64,000 nucleotides of DNA from Ceriagrion tenellum (GCA_963169105.1 OY720634.1:113682430-113746429); one strand, 5' to 3'. Counted from the first letter of the stretch, positions 35,451 to 48,700 are shown. Notes: generated by a model from the sequence alone, not told the origin. Translations and numbers: made by a program.

Positions 35451-38400
35451 ATAATTTTAAATTTAATAAAACCATTATTCTGTAAATTAGATGATAAAAA
35501 TTATCTTCGTAATCCAATATTTTAAGACTTCCTGAACATACGTTGACGGCGATGGCAATACCACTTGCACAGGAAAATTTTCAGAATCTGAATCTGTCCA
35601 TGTAAGTTAAGGGATAAGTTTTCATGCAAAGCACCAACGTTCATGAAAAAATTCGATTGAAAAATCTAAATAGATTCAACCAGTGCGTCGCTAAAGGGAT
35701 ATTGTATACGAGACGTTGACACATCAGATACCAGACATAAGCAACGAATGTGATAGCTGATTTGATTTATAAATCATTCCATAGAGCTGGTTCATTTATT
35801 TTGTACACTTAAATTACGACAGAAAAATGTCGTAATAATTCTTATGGCGTAAAATTCAGAGTAATCGATAACGAACACTCATTCACTCCGATTTCAACAA
35901 TATAAACAGGACTAATAAAAGAATTCTGTGAAGCCAGGAGAAGGAAACGATATTCATTTGGACTTGCAGATTCCACTGAGAAATTCAATTTGCCTCGCTC
36001 TTCTACAAACATATCCTGCTAAATCGAACTCATTCTCTCTCCTTCCAATTTTGGCCTTGCACCATTTTTGTAGCCCGTCGTAAAATCGTGCTTCGCCACG
36101 GAGACTCGACCTATTGAATACCCAGTCTTGCTTCTAGCACGCTGCCTACGCATTGGAAATTATTTACCGGCAACTCCGATGGAAAATGAAAATTCTCGGA
36201 ATGGTTATTGATACCAAAACGGCATCACCATCATTTACCTAGAATTTAAGCATCTACCAAATACAACATTGATGTAGGCGTATAATTAATGAGCTTAATG
36301 TATATAAACATGTAGACAAAAGCATCTTTCAAATTTGGAAACATTGATTGCATTGATGGCCAATATGACTACCTAGTATTATCTTACCATTAAATGTGAG
36401 AAATTTTCGACAGTTTTTGAGAACTCATTAAAATCATAATATATGAAAAAAATAAGCATTGGTAAAAAAAGGAACATGCTGAAGTGTTGTGATGTGAGTG
36501 GAATCGGAGAGTTCAAAGATAACTTAAAAATATAGCAAAATAAATGCTTGTTTATTTCGCAAATTATAAAGTAGTGGCTAAAGTTGATATGGCGATTACA
36601 GACTATGTAGTAGTGATTAGGAGCTGAGAGAATAAAAAATACATATAACGCCATCGTCGAAAATGGAAATGATGTAATAAAACATATATCTATCCTCGAA
36701 TACCACACAGTGCAGAGCGCAGGGAACTCAAAATTATGTTCTATTCCGACATGTAAATTTGTGACGGAATATCGTTATCTAAAATTCATTACAAAGAAAT
36801 GATAGTTGGCAACTGGGCGTTATGTATGTCAGTAGCATGAGTAGTTCGAGAAAATTTATTAGAAGAAATTTTTAGAAGAAAAATATTTAAAGAATACTTT
36901 ATTTAAACTTAAATAAATGACTATTGTAATAATATAATACAAATTCTTCAAGGAAAATACGTAAAAAAACCGCATAAACACAAGCCAAATATATACAACA
37001 CAACAGGCCATCGAAATCCATCGATAAGGCGATTTAATTTCATCCTGGATCCACCGTAATTGAAATCTAAGCCTAATGGACTCCAGAAAATAGGAAAATT
37101 TGACTAAACTGTTTAGGGTAACATTGTAGGTCGCAATTATTTACGAGTTCGCAGCAGACCCATAGCCTTTGTAGCTGCCTTTCCGTGATCTGCGCCTATT
37201 TCACGCCGGCATTACCCCCGCTTCCGCGTTCTCCCAGACACCCCATCGCCCCAATCACTACCAATCCCGACGGTGAATCACTGCATTTTACATCAGCTCC
37301 TCCGCCGCCGCCGCCGCCGGGGCCAGCAAACCCGTGTTCCATCTCTCTCCTGCTGCCGGGCACAATGGCCTTGCCGAAGTGGGTGCGGAGCGCATAGCAC
37401 CACCGAAACCTTTCCGCACGCCCCCTCCCCCGCATCCCGCTACATTGGAAAATCCAAATGAGTTCCGGTCTCCTTGCTCCGAAGAACGAACTGCATCTCG
37501 CCCGTTTCTCATATGGATACCCTAACCCATTCTTCACCTTAAAGTGACCCGAGGTTTGCAGTCCGTAAATTTCTCAATTTGTTGCCTTAATAATGGCCTT
37601 CATGAAAATTTTACGCAGGACTCGCCAGCCCTCGTCACAGTCCAATTTCTCAGACTGATACTGGAGAGAAAAATTCAATTCATGTTAGACATATTTATTT
37701 GACATACAATGTTTGACACAGAAGATTTTTAAAACCATTCTTCCAAATGTACCTGAGTAGAGCCAGTAATTATTTATCATTTGAGCCGTAAGGAAGCCTC
37801 TATGTAGTGGTCAGTAATTCGTTCGTATACATCCTTGTTGTTATTCGATCCCTATTCTTCCTTGACCTCCTAATAATTACGCTAGGCATGAGATTACTTC
37901 TCCAGCGAATGAGGAATGACATAAGAATTTGGACGATAAGCTCTGCGACATTGTCAGGTGAGAAAAATGTTGAGTCCATAGCAATAAGATGTAGATTAGT
38001 TGAAGACATCCGACAGCCTGAACTGTATTACTATCTCATTTTAACGTATAAATTGAGTAGTGATGATCACCTATTTTCATTGGCCTCCATTCAATCACCA
38101 ATTTGCAATTTATAATTTCAAAATACAAAGTTATATATTAAATAAGATTTACGTTAGAAATATAAATATTTGGTAGCAGTATTTTAAAGCAATTGCATAT
38201 TAATTTTATGAAAAAGATACATTCAGTCCATCAATTATTTTCCTTTTACAACAAAAAGTTTGGTTTTGTGAGGCCGCAAAATATAAACAGGATGGTCAAA
38301 TTCAGTAAAAGAGTGAAAACAAGTGGAGTACTCTATATACATCAGTTTAGGCTTTTCAGCGAATTTATGTACTTTTTCAGGCGTGAGTACTACATAAGTA

Positions 38401-41400
38401 TTGAGTATTGTCGAAAAGTCTGTGGCATATCCCTTTACGCCACAATACGGTTGCCCGAAGTCATTTACTCCTTGTATATAATTATATAAAAGGTCTACAC
38501 ATTCACTTGAATACCACTATCACGGAATTGGGTTGGTGGGCCCTATCCTTCTTCCATTACCGGCTGCCTTCTTCGCTTCTCCCACCCTTAATAACTCGCC
38601 TTCATTTCTAATTCCGTCCCTTATCTGCACCCTATCTCCCACTTACCCCCTGCCCTTTCTATCACTCCATCCCCCGAGTAACTAGATTTGCGCAGTCACC
38701 TTGGATCTCACTTTCATCTCCTGATGCATTTACTCCCTTACTCCCAACAACCTTCGTCTACTTTTCCTTTATCCCACACTCCATTTTCGCTCTCATCTCG
38801 TCCATTTTCTTCCCTCCTTTGACGCAGACGAGACGAGACGGAGAGATGGAAAGACATCTCCTTTAATTTTCTCCTTCCTTATTTCTTCGCGAAAGAAAGA
38901 GAGAGAAAAAAAATGTTGCCAATTTTTCCATACCACCACTCCCAAAGCCCATGAATCTTATAATCTTTCCGAAATATCTCGTTCTCACTCCTTTTTTTCT
39001 CTTTTATTCTTCCAAGACTTATTACGATGGGGTTGTTTTCCTTTTCCGTTTCCCTCCCCCCGCCCCACCACCCACCGTCCCCTCTCCCGTAAAAAAACAC
39101 GCTTCCTCGTCTTCTTTGTTTGTCTTCTTGCCTCGATCGGCTTCGCTCATCTGGCCCGGTCGATCCTTCGTGCCTAGTCTTCGCTCGTTATAACTTCCGG
39201 AGGATATAAATTCGGAGGAATGTATACATTTCCTCTGCAAAAAAAACTTTCCTCTTGTTTTTTCTGGAAACTGGGAAAGTCAAGTAATCGAAATAATAAT
39301 GATAACTGTTCATTCCAGAAGAATTGATAAGATTACGCTTCGGGCTCGTCGGATGCCAAAAATTATGCATATATTTAAATTCATGATTCGTACTGATACT
39401 TCAAAAATAAATGATTAGGCATAAATTTCATTTTATAACATTGTTTATTATTATTTTCCTGTACATAACAGTAAATTCGACTGGATGATTTCCATTGTTT
39501 ACTACGGCTGGAAAATGGCTTTTTATGCCACCTCATTAAATAATTACATTGTTACCTAGGCTTTGCATTTAAAATATATTCCATTCCTTCACGTACATCC
39601 ATGTCTTTTAGCGAGGGTGAATACTAATAATAATAGGTTCTTTAATTAATACGCTTACTGGAGAAATAGTGCATTGAAAAGAATACGTATTTTGAGTAAA
39701 ATAGTAGTAAATTTCTAGCTACCGTCATTGGTCAACTTTACTACTAGAAAACTCAGCTTTAATCAGCAACCGTCTCTACAATTCAGTGATGGCCAAAATA
39801 TTTCACTTGATATCAAGAAATTAAAACAACATATAACATAAATGCAGGATTTTTTAAAGAGGAAAAGCCTTATATATACGGCATAAATTTTATCGCTCTG
39901 CGAGTATTAGGCGTTCATGTGATGTATGCGTAAATATTATGTATATTCTGGTATGCAAGATAGACATGGAATGATAAATACCTCTTCTATTCACACGTGG
40001 GCTATGTTCTACACATGAAAAAGGTAATACACGCTACGGGATACGCTAAACGAAGGTGATACACGCTGCGCGCACCGGCGGAGGCTCTCAGGGGAGTGAG
40101 TAAATGTGGCGCGCTCATCGTCTATCTCCGCAGAGTCACTGCTCTTTTCGACATCCTCTTCCCTCTCCAACACTTTGCAAATTCTCCTTCTCCATCTCTG
40201 CCCCGACTTAATTCCTGCGTAACATCCTCCTTTCAATGTAGACTCTCTGAACTACGATCCGTTCTAAACACGAGTATTCCCTTATTCATTCCGCTTCCTC
40301 TCCCATCCTATACACATGTCACCACCCTCGCCGCCATCAACATTATCATTATTGCCTTAAGTATCAGCCAATGCCCATTCAATCACCAGCGCTGAGAATT
40401 CCTTTCGTCAACTTCACATGATGTATTGAAAAACTCACGTTCAAAATTTCAAACACTGCATTCGGGACACGGTCAGATAGAAAACGTGTAAAAATTATGA
40501 TCAAGATTTCAGTATGTAAAAATGATTTCCCAAAACGACGGCTATACTTGACACAATCTCAGTCACAACATTAATCATACCATATCTTTCACTGATAGAA
40601 GCGACAAAATGAGAGAGATTCTCGGCCAATATGGTAGGTACAAAACTCCTTTCTTCGCAGGCAGCATTAGGGACGACTGCAATAACACAGCAATTCGTAC
40701 AATTCACTTCCATCCTTTCTACCATCCAATTCCTATTCCTTCCATTCTTCAGTGCTAGGGTACGAGCACCTTCTGACATACGCAATAGTGTCAGCCCTCA
40801 GGGTAGTAAATAGATGCAGAATAGAGAGTGAATTTCAAGTGCTACATGAAGACTTTGCTATAATTCCTTCGTTCAACATGGAATATGGCTAGTTTAAATT
40901 CCATCGCATTTAATACGGAATATTGAGAACAAAGTTTATGTCAACTTCACAGCATGTCTTGACTCGCTGAAGTTTTGTGAGGACTCATTGCGAAATATAT
41001 CGACAACTAAAACCGCTGATGCGAAGGTGAATAATTTGATGAATGAATAGACCCTCTTCAAAGCGACCGAAGTAGGAGGCATAATGGGACTCGCGACGAG
41101 GAAAAAAGAGACACGTTCCGTAAGTACTGCCGATCCAGGGCATCTTTCAAGTCTTGCCGTCACCAAAGCAAGGGTCATCTACATCTACAGACTGCACCCC
41201 GAGCTAATGCACGGAAGAGTGGCAGGAGCTCTTATGACTAAGAACTTGAAGAATGGCGGAATTAGGAATAGGTAATTAATTTTAAGAGGAAAGAAACCAT
41301 ATTTTAGGTATGTTTTGGTATTCATGAATGGTAAATGAGAAGAAAAGATTCGTATGCCTAAACTCCCATAGTACTCGACAGGATATCTCTCTAGCTCTAA

Positions 41401-42970
41401 GTCTTAGCCTGTTCTAAAGACTTAGTGATGGAGTAGGTTTATAATCACCGAGTCATGCTGAGATTCGTGTAATCTTGATTTGAGGGAGGAGAAATTGGAA
41501 GAGATGGAACCAAGGAATTCCACCCATCTTGCAAGAGGAGATCATCCTAACCTGTGAGTCAGCCTTCCCCCTGGTGGAGCGGTAATGTTCGATCTCTGAT
41601 GTCCTGCCTGTAATTTTATCAAAGATTTCATCAAGAATTGCCGTCGACTTTTCCATTATAGCGGCTTCACATCAACTCTTCTTAGGTTATCCGTTGCAAT
41701 TTCTACGGTTCTGGTAGGCAATATTGGTTGCAACGAATTCGTAAAAAAACTTAATTTTATTCACGAATTTCATTTCTTAGGAAATCGCATGCCTACAGCA
41801 ATCCCTGACAGGAAAGAATTTACATCGCAGGGGCTAAGTTTAACGATCACCTGGTTAGCAGTTTGAGTCGTCGTTTCAGTTTTGCGAGCCCTCTCTCATC
41901 CATCCATCTAACAAATATAGAGGGCCCAGAAAGTGAGAGAGCGCGTAGGGAGCAAGTAAACGGAGATACAGCAATACTAACACGCCTTGGGCGGACTCAC
42001 ATGAGTGTGCACCTCGAGGAAAAGTTGAAACGGAGAAGACTGACTGGTGAAAGTGAAAGAGAAGAGGTATTGGAATATGAAATGCGGGAGAAAACCCTTC
42101 CTCGCGCCTGACCGAGCCCAGATGTCCGCTCAACGCGCGTCTCTTTTGCAACGACGAAGCCTTGGGCCACTTCCGAATTCGTGAGCGATACTTTGCGAGA
42201 TGAGAACGCGAGAAGGAAGGGCACGCAGGAGAGAGAGAGGGGGAGAGGAAGGTGTCGCTAAGGCACCTGCCCCACGATTCAGCCGCTACAGAGCGCCCTC
42301 CATTCGGAGGGAGAGAGAATTGAGTTAGGAGGGACCATATTGGGTTCCATCCAACACCATGGATAGGAGGATGATCGGGGCTCCTTGACCGACTAATCCA
42401 CTCTACGGGCGGTGCACAATTTTTCTCCCTCTCGTCCGCCAACGTCTTTACATTTTCGATCACATCTCCGATTATCGATTTTCCGCTCGGACAGTATTTC
42501 CTCATTTAGATGACCGTAATTGCCTCTCCATCGTATCTATCGTATTGGACACTGGTGGTGGCCATTACGTCGTGGATTGTCTTATGGACTAGAAACGAAC
42601 TTGTAACGAGTTCTTTTGACGGAAGGACGGCATAAATATTGAGAAGGACTAACGGCTCCATTCATTACTTTTTCTATCATTGCCCTCGATTCCCTCAGCA
42701 ATTCCTCCAAGTCAATTTTACCATTATTTTCATCCACTAATAATCCCCTATTCTTGCCCGTAATAACCTCTCAGGGAACATGTGCACCACTTTCCCATGG
42801 ATTGTGCTGAAGTTATTGTTTTTCTTCAAAATACCGGGCATTTCAGAGAAAATGCAACAAGTGATTTCCTAGCCTTGAGATTTTTGTTTAGATTAAGCAA
42901 GTTTCAGTCCCACGATTACTAACGAAGCAATAAAAAGATCGAGATGAGCTTCATAAGACTAATGTGGTAC
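35451..42970. other. No gene recognised; GC-rich block at 37.2 kb and CTCF-like site at 42.3 kb
   Basis: Mostly AT-rich. A CpG-rich block at 37190-37510 holds a CCG run (about 37298-37317) and open frames on both strands, which I attribute to composition. A C/T-rich patch spans 38520-38820. At 41397-41425 CTAAGTCTT and AAGACTTAG form a 9-bp stem with an 11-nt loop. A CpG-bearing block at 42080-42430 includes GAGCGCCCTCC (42291-42301), a CTCF-like core on the minus strand. A 209-codon minus-strand frame (41876-42505) has no recognisable domain. Confidence 0.35.
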
Positions 42971-43207
42971 CTGGTTATGATTCAACTGCAGTGGTAAATC
43001 GAAGTTACCCACGATTCCTCGATAACTTTGTTGCATGTCTGCATTCAGCAAGGCAAGTTTGAGACTGACAAGCCGTGATTGGTGCAGTAATTTGACTCTT
43101 TTATTACAGGGTCTAGGACGAATAATCTCAACGTAATCTTGGCATCCTGATGAACTAATATAAATGGAGAAACACTCATTTACCTTGATTCTCAGAGGCC
43201 TTCCCTT
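42971..43207 (-). CDS. Candidate host exon, possibly part of a CUB domain
   Basis: On the minus strand a good acceptor (TTGTCTTTATCCAG at 43221-43208) opens a frame that ends at a CAG|GT donor (boundary 42971/42970). The exon would be 237 nt, exactly 79 codons, starting and ending in phase 0. The translation contains RPLRIKVNECFSIY, GCQDYVEI and, 35 residues on, SYRGIVGNFD. CUB domains typically show an aliphatic strand, then C-x-YDYVEI, then a GF or G-F-like strand near the end, so the layout is suggestive. The CQDY spacing is one residue short and the final cysteine position is doubtful. The donor (GTACCA) is weak and no neighbouring exon was found. It may be chance. Confidence 0.25.
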
Positions 43208-43782
43208 CTGGATAAAGACAAATATGGCCGACCAAGGCAAAACGAGAATCTTGAAATTAGTCCAAAGGCTTTTCAACGAGATGCAGATATTTAACAAATA
43301 ACCCACGAAAAGTAAAGCAAGATATAATTTACATGAAAATAAAAACAATTCTGATTCAGACACATGAAAAATACGCATAATATAGGTATAGGGAAGTGCA
43401 GCACCCACATCAAAAATGAGAAATCAGAGTAAGCTTTGTACCAAGTACTTTATCAAAGGTTACCATCGAAAATAGATTTCACGTTAAATATTCAAAACAC
43501 TTCCAATGTGTAGTTTAACCGCAGATGGGTGGAGTTTTCTTCCAGATCCCAATTTACAATACTTAGCAAAGACGACTGATGCATCATGGATTCAACACCA
43601 ACTAGGAATGCCATCAATAATAAATAGGCTGGCGTTAAATTGATCCCTAACCTCCGTTACAAGAGAACGCTTTCCTGCTTGATATATGAGAGGCGTATTC
43701 CTGATGATTCCTCTGAAAAGTTCACAATGTACAATCTCGCAGACTGAATTCAGCTTCGCTTATTCCAAGAGAAATAAAGTGA
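43208..43782. other. No gene seen
   Basis: AT-rich sequence with no open frame of note beyond the upstream continuation of the candidate exon's frame, which I read as intron. Confidence 0.35.
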
Positions 43783-44310
43783 GGTTCCCACATTCCCCAA
43801 ACTGATACCAAAACACCGATACCAACAAAGCAATTTCAATTGAAGTGGGTTTACGCAGCCGAGCCGTCCACATCAACACCTCTGTTTTACGCTTCCTTGG
43901 CCGGACGTGTTTCCATAGAGGAGTATTTCAAAGCATTTCCATCTTCTTCCTCATCCGCTCAATCATCATCATCATCATTGCCATCATTCCCTGAGCCATC
44001 CACCGCGCCCCATCACTCACAGCCACCCTCGATGCCCCCACCCATCATAAAATCTCGCGCCTCGCGAACACCTTCCTCTTCCCCCGCCGACTGGACCGCC
44101 TCCTCATCCACGCACTCACTCCTTGTCTCCCGGCGACTGCCACCCTCTCAATCATTCCGCCCACCCTCCCGTACGCCCCCGACCGCTATAATCTCTCCCC
44201 CGCACTCTCTCCGCGCGGCCCCAGGGCGCGACTCCACTGCCGGTTGCCCCATGCTAGAGCGGCAGAACGATATGCTTGAGGAATATCCCTCGCTGCTACC
44301 GAGTGGGTAA
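43783..44310 (+). other. Ser/Pro-rich open frame in GC-rich DNA
   Basis: The frame is open from just after a TGA (about 43780) to a TAA at 44308, some 175 codons, with no early ATG. The first 35 codons are mixed (including RVSIEEYFKAF). The rest is Ser/Pro-rich with a (TCA)n run encoding serines. It ends with a mixed stretch, MLERQNDMLEEYPSLL. Complexity at both ends is higher than in the other compositional frames here, so an exon is conceivable. No domain is recognised and splice sites are unclear. Confidence 0.2.
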
Positions 44311-44348
44311 ATGCACACGAGAACCTCAAAGCTTGCTTCTCGAAAAAT

Positions 44349-44386
44349 AACACTTCCTAAAGACTTCTGAGTTTTTAGGAAGTGTT
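44349..44386. repeat. 17-bp hairpin with TCTG tetraloop
   Basis: The arm AACACTTCCTAAAGACT (44349-44365) pairs with AGTTTTTAGGAAGTGTT (44370-44386) over all 17 positions, with a single G-T pair and a four-base loop. It lies about 10 bp beyond the 3' end of the minus-strand LINE fragment that follows. It could be a micro fold-back, an insertion scar or a short structured RNA. The stem is shorter than a usual microRNA precursor. Confidence 0.7.
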
Positions 44387-44394
44387 TCGGTATG

Positions 44395-44612
44395 AATCAT
44401 TCATTGGTTTTTCAATCCTAAGAATGTTAGATTGCAGCCCTCCATCCGACCCTATCTAATACTAGGTTCCTTACCTCCTGGTATATCTTCCCATGTACTT
44501 TCCTCTTTATTTGGTCAATGAACTTAATTTACCTTCAGTTACGTTCTTCACAAACCCATAGTGTCTCAGGGTGTCTTATTTTTTCTATGGTGTTCCATAT
44601 GGTCCTTTCCTC
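44395..44612 (-). pseudogene. RTE-like LINE, very short 3' fragment
   Basis: The minus strand matches the last part of the copy at 45470-45735: RTIWNTIEKI, then HPETLWVCEE in a shifted frame, then the AAGTTCATTGACCAAATAAAG block, GATGGAGGGCTGCAATCTAA and TTAGGATTGAAAAACCAATG. An internal deletion removes the KxxGRxR region. It points away from the plus-strand copy that starts 237 bp downstream, so the two truncated 5' ends face each other. Confidence 0.8.
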
Positions 44613-44848
44613 GGAAATAATATGAGTATGCAAAAAAACATCGGGTGTGCTTAACAGCACACGATGGAGGTGAATACTACTTTGCGATGACATAAAATCA
44701 TTACAAGACAACTAGAAATAATTGTTGCCATAGTTATTGTCATGTAAAAGTTGGATAGCCGCTGATTTTGCACGCTAAAAGCACTAGTCCGCAATTGTTA
44801 CGTCGCTGCGTAAAATTCAATTTGTTCAATTCAAAAATTTAAAAAAAA
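44613..44848. other. Spacer between two head-to-head LINE fragments
   Basis: AT-rich DNA between the truncated ends of two oppositely oriented LINE copies, ending in an A-run (TTTAAAAAAAAGG). No LINE similarity is seen in it. Confidence 0.5.
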
Positions 44849-45735
44849 GGATACAACCTCTCACCACAACTTTTCAACGTGTACTTGGAGGAGGCCATAC
44901 GAGAAGCGCAAAAAGCTGGAATGAGCAGAATAAAGATAAACGGAGAAGAAATAAACATACTCCGCTTCGCAGATGATATCACAGTCATAGCTGGAAATCG
45001 CGAGGATCTTCAAAGGTCACAAAACGTCATGCACTAAGTTCTCCAAGAATACAATATGAAAATAAGAAAGACGAAGACTAAAATCCCAGAAAGCGAAAGA
45101 GAAAAGATGAATGCAGATGTCACCCTGAGAGGAGAGAAATTAGAGCAAGTGGATTCCTTCACCTATCTCGGAAGTACCATCACTTTGGGCAGGAGTACAA
45201 CGGACATGAAGCTGAGGATAGCCCAAGCAAGACGGTGTTCATGGGAAAAAGACAACTGCTGTGGTCAAAGAAGTTTGGATTGCAAACCAAGAAACAGTAT
45301 ACGAAAACCTTCGTGTGGAGCGTAGCACTCTATGAATCGGAATCATGGACCATTGGGAAAGCTGACCAGAAAAGATTAGAAGCCTTTGAAACCCAGTGCT
45401 GGAGGAAGATGATGAAGATTAAATGGATAAAAATAAGAAACGATGAAGTGTACAGAAGAGTAGAAGAGGAAAGGACCATATGGAACGACATACAGAAAAG
45501 AAGAATGAGATGGAGTGGACACACCCTGAGACACAATGGGTTTATGAAGAACTTAAATGTAGGTATAAAGAGGGAAAAGTCGTAAAAGAAAGCCCAATGA
45601 ATAAGTTCATGGACCACATAAAGAGAAAAGTGCATAGAAATCGATATCAGGAGGTAAGGCAGCTAGCATTAGATAGGGAAGGGTGGAGGGCTGCAGTCAA
45701 CCAATGTTAGGATTGAACGACTAATGAAACGTGAA
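44849..45735 (+). pseudogene. RTE-like LINE, best preserved reverse transcriptase fragment
   Basis: This is the C-terminal half of a non-LTR reverse transcriptase. It starts at the LSPQLFNVYLEEAI block, runs through RFADDITVIAGNREDLQ with the catalytic FADD (ADD codons 44969-44977), then VDSFTYLGSTITLG, IAQARRC, VWSVALYESESWTIGKADQK, CWRKMMKIKW, NDEVYRRVEEERTIW and GHTLRHNGFM, and ends LALDREGWRAAVNQC with TAG near 45708. The lesions are few: TAA at 45035-45037 and frameshifts near 45235 and 45580. The upstream palm, the endonuclease and the whole 5' half are missing, as in typical 5'-truncated insertions. It is the reference copy for the other fragments in this window. Confidence 0.9.
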
Positions 45736-48700
45736 ATTCGGAGCAAATACAACAGAAATTTTCATTCTCCCTTTTAGTTATTCCTTGAAAACGAAATCAT
45801 CACTTGGTTTCAAAATAAAGACACTTTATCTGAGTTTTCCAATGTTTATCCGACTTACTTAGTGATTAGGAACATCGAAAATTTTCACTCTCAAGCTCGA
45901 TTATAAATGCCTAATAATTGGTATCAATCAGATTACACTCGAGATGGTACGACACATAGCGTGTGACGCGAACTCGCAGGTTTTTCTTCATGCAAAAAAT
46001 GGCTCGCATATCGCAAAATAAGTCTTCACTTAAAAAACAAGGCCCTGATAATGCAGGTTGGTCGCTTAATACTGTCCAGTAATTTCTATATTTATCCCCA
46101 GGTGAAGACTAGCGATGTGTCAAACTGACCAATTACGCTCGAGGCAATAAAAATTTGCTAATTATATTTTTGCGACACTCATTGCAACAATAAAGAAAAA
46201 TTAGCACCTGGATTGAAATCACTGTGCCACTAGTGGCTCACAATGTTCGGTTCATGATTCGGGCGGGACACATTCCGGGAACAAATGGCTGTTTTTACTC
46301 TACGATCCTACGCGCTATAGCAACGAGATTCTAACAGCCGACCTTAGCCTAAGAGTTAAGTAAGTGAGAAGACATTTCCCTGAGGTCGATTTAAATATTG
46401 TCTGTATAATACCAAGCTCCCGTTCATGAAATCCTTGAAATTACCTACTATTAGGGAGTAGTAGAGCAACAACGCATAAAGCGGGGTAAAAATTCGCTCC
46501 TCTTCAGCTATTGTAACCAAAGTGAGCACGTATTAAAGTATATTGTTCGTAAATCAACTTAGAAATGCAAGTCAAGTCATCATGTGCAAAGTTTTATATG
46601 AAATATCGAATTGAAAAGATTTATTTTACACAAAAAATCGAAATTTGGGTTTTCCAGGGCATCATAAAAGGGCGAAGCTTATTCTTTAAAAATGGTAGTA
46701 AATCTTTTCCGTCAAGTTAGGCCAGCCTGCATTAACTTTACGGCTAATTTTCAATGAGATTCCTAAATTATGAAAGGCGTTCATGGAAATAAGTGAATTG
46801 TAAGCACACAAAAATAAAATAAAAACCAATATATGAACCTAAGTATAATATTATTTCGTTGCTATGTCAAAATTGATTTAAATACATGAGTGAACTCTAT
46901 ACTTAAAAGCATTTGTTTTAGCCCTATTAGCAGTATTTTTCCTCATAATACAAATATAATAAATTTAGTTTGATGGCTTCATAAGTACCTACATGTAGAA
47001 CATCAATATCGTTTGATCTAATGACTACATTGATGAACAATAATAATAAGCTGAATCCCTTTACCAAACAATATTATGCTTCATATCGTCGGTCCACACT
47101 TTCTGCTAACACTCAACAAATGCAGGACCACTCATATGATTAATTATATTGGAAGCATCTCCCACATTCCATTCTTTAAATTTTTTCCAACTTCACAAAA
47201 CAAATAAATCTGTCTGAGTAGGAATGCGCTCGCTTTGCATGAAACTAAATATTTGAGCTCTATAAGGCCACTTAGAAACTTAAATATTGACAGCGAGCGA
47301 TCCTGCAACGCTGCAAGGATATCGATAAAACGTATGCTATTCTGAAGAACTAAAATCCATAGCAATTAATTTGCATAAATTGGAAATGTTCCCGTGAAAT
47401 TCATACCAAACTATCGTCTCCACCATCTCCACGGCAATCTTTTTCTCCTCGATTCTTCACTTCGCCTCCCTTTCCCACCATTACACCATCATCCCACTCT
47501 GCCCAATGCTTCCTTTCGCCGTTCTCCCACTTCCTCTCTCCCCTCTGGCAGTCCCTCCCCACCACGAGACATACTTCGTTACTCCGCACCATTTTTCCCA
47601 TCCCCGCTACCCCTCGGCCCCACTCCACCGCCCCCGCTCCCAACCCCCGCCATCTCTCTTTCACTTCTACACGACCATCTCGAACGCAGAGTTAATTTCC
47701 GCTTTGGAGCAGATGCCATTCGTTCAATTCTCTTTCGCCGGCCTATTGTTTCCCCTCATGACCAGCGCTACCCCACTCCCATATCCCACCCTCGCTTCCC
47801 ATCCCTTCCACCGGGATGGTCTCCGACCCACCTTACCCTTTCCCCCTTCGTCCTTTACTCCCCCCCCTATACGTTCCTCCCCTGCTACACGACTTCCAGG
47901 AAGCGAAGTCTCCTTTTCACCCGACCCATCTCCTCATTCCTCCCTCCCTACTCACTTGCTCCCTTCCAAGGTGGAGGAAAAAAAACATATAGTTCTCCTC
48001 ACAGCGCAGAAGGGGCAGGGTAGAACCAATTCCGCAAAGAGAGAGAGAAGAGCACGTAAAATAATGTATGTCTTTCCTCCTTTTATAGATATTAAATGTA
48101 ACGGTCCCCTCCACCTCTCCACCTCATGCCACCAGGCCAGCCCCCAACCCCTCCACAAGACCTCCTCGCACCCCAACCACCCCCTTACCGTTTTAGTTAT
48201 GTAATTCGCCGTTCAATTTTTATCATTTCCGCGTTCCTGTCCCCTTTCTAGATGGGATTGGCGCAGCAAGGGGTATTGGCACTCTCTCCATATATCGGGG
48301 GGTTGGTTGTAACTCTTGGCAATGCCGTCGCGTGGTTTAACATCCTTCTTCCCACCCCTCCCACTTCGATTCCATCGGCGCGGTTGGGAATGGAAGTTAC
48401 TCCGGCATCCCTGGAACGGTTCTGCGCGGGAAATGGCCAGGCAAAGGCGGGAACGCATTAATTTAATGGGAGATTATGGTGAAATTTCAAAGTTATTACA
48501 CCGGCACCACTTGTAAACAGTTATTTAAAATTGGAGAGCGAGTGAAAATAAAGCGATGGCATTCAGAATTGTTTCCAGTTAAAAATTTTCATTTGCTTTC
48601 TCCAAACAACGGACACCGAAAGTGGGTTAATGAATATGGATATTTTCATCAGTGCACTTTGGGGGTCCTTTTTGTCAACAAAGCGACCTTTCAGCGACCG

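Noticed and set aside
41876..42505. 209-codon minus-strand open frame
   Set aside because: It overlaps a CpG-rich, purine-skewed block with open frames on both strands. No family match.
47394..48204. Two overlapping Pro/Ser-rich frames of 209 and 232 codons
   Set aside because: Both run through a polypyrimidine tract; low complexity explains their length.
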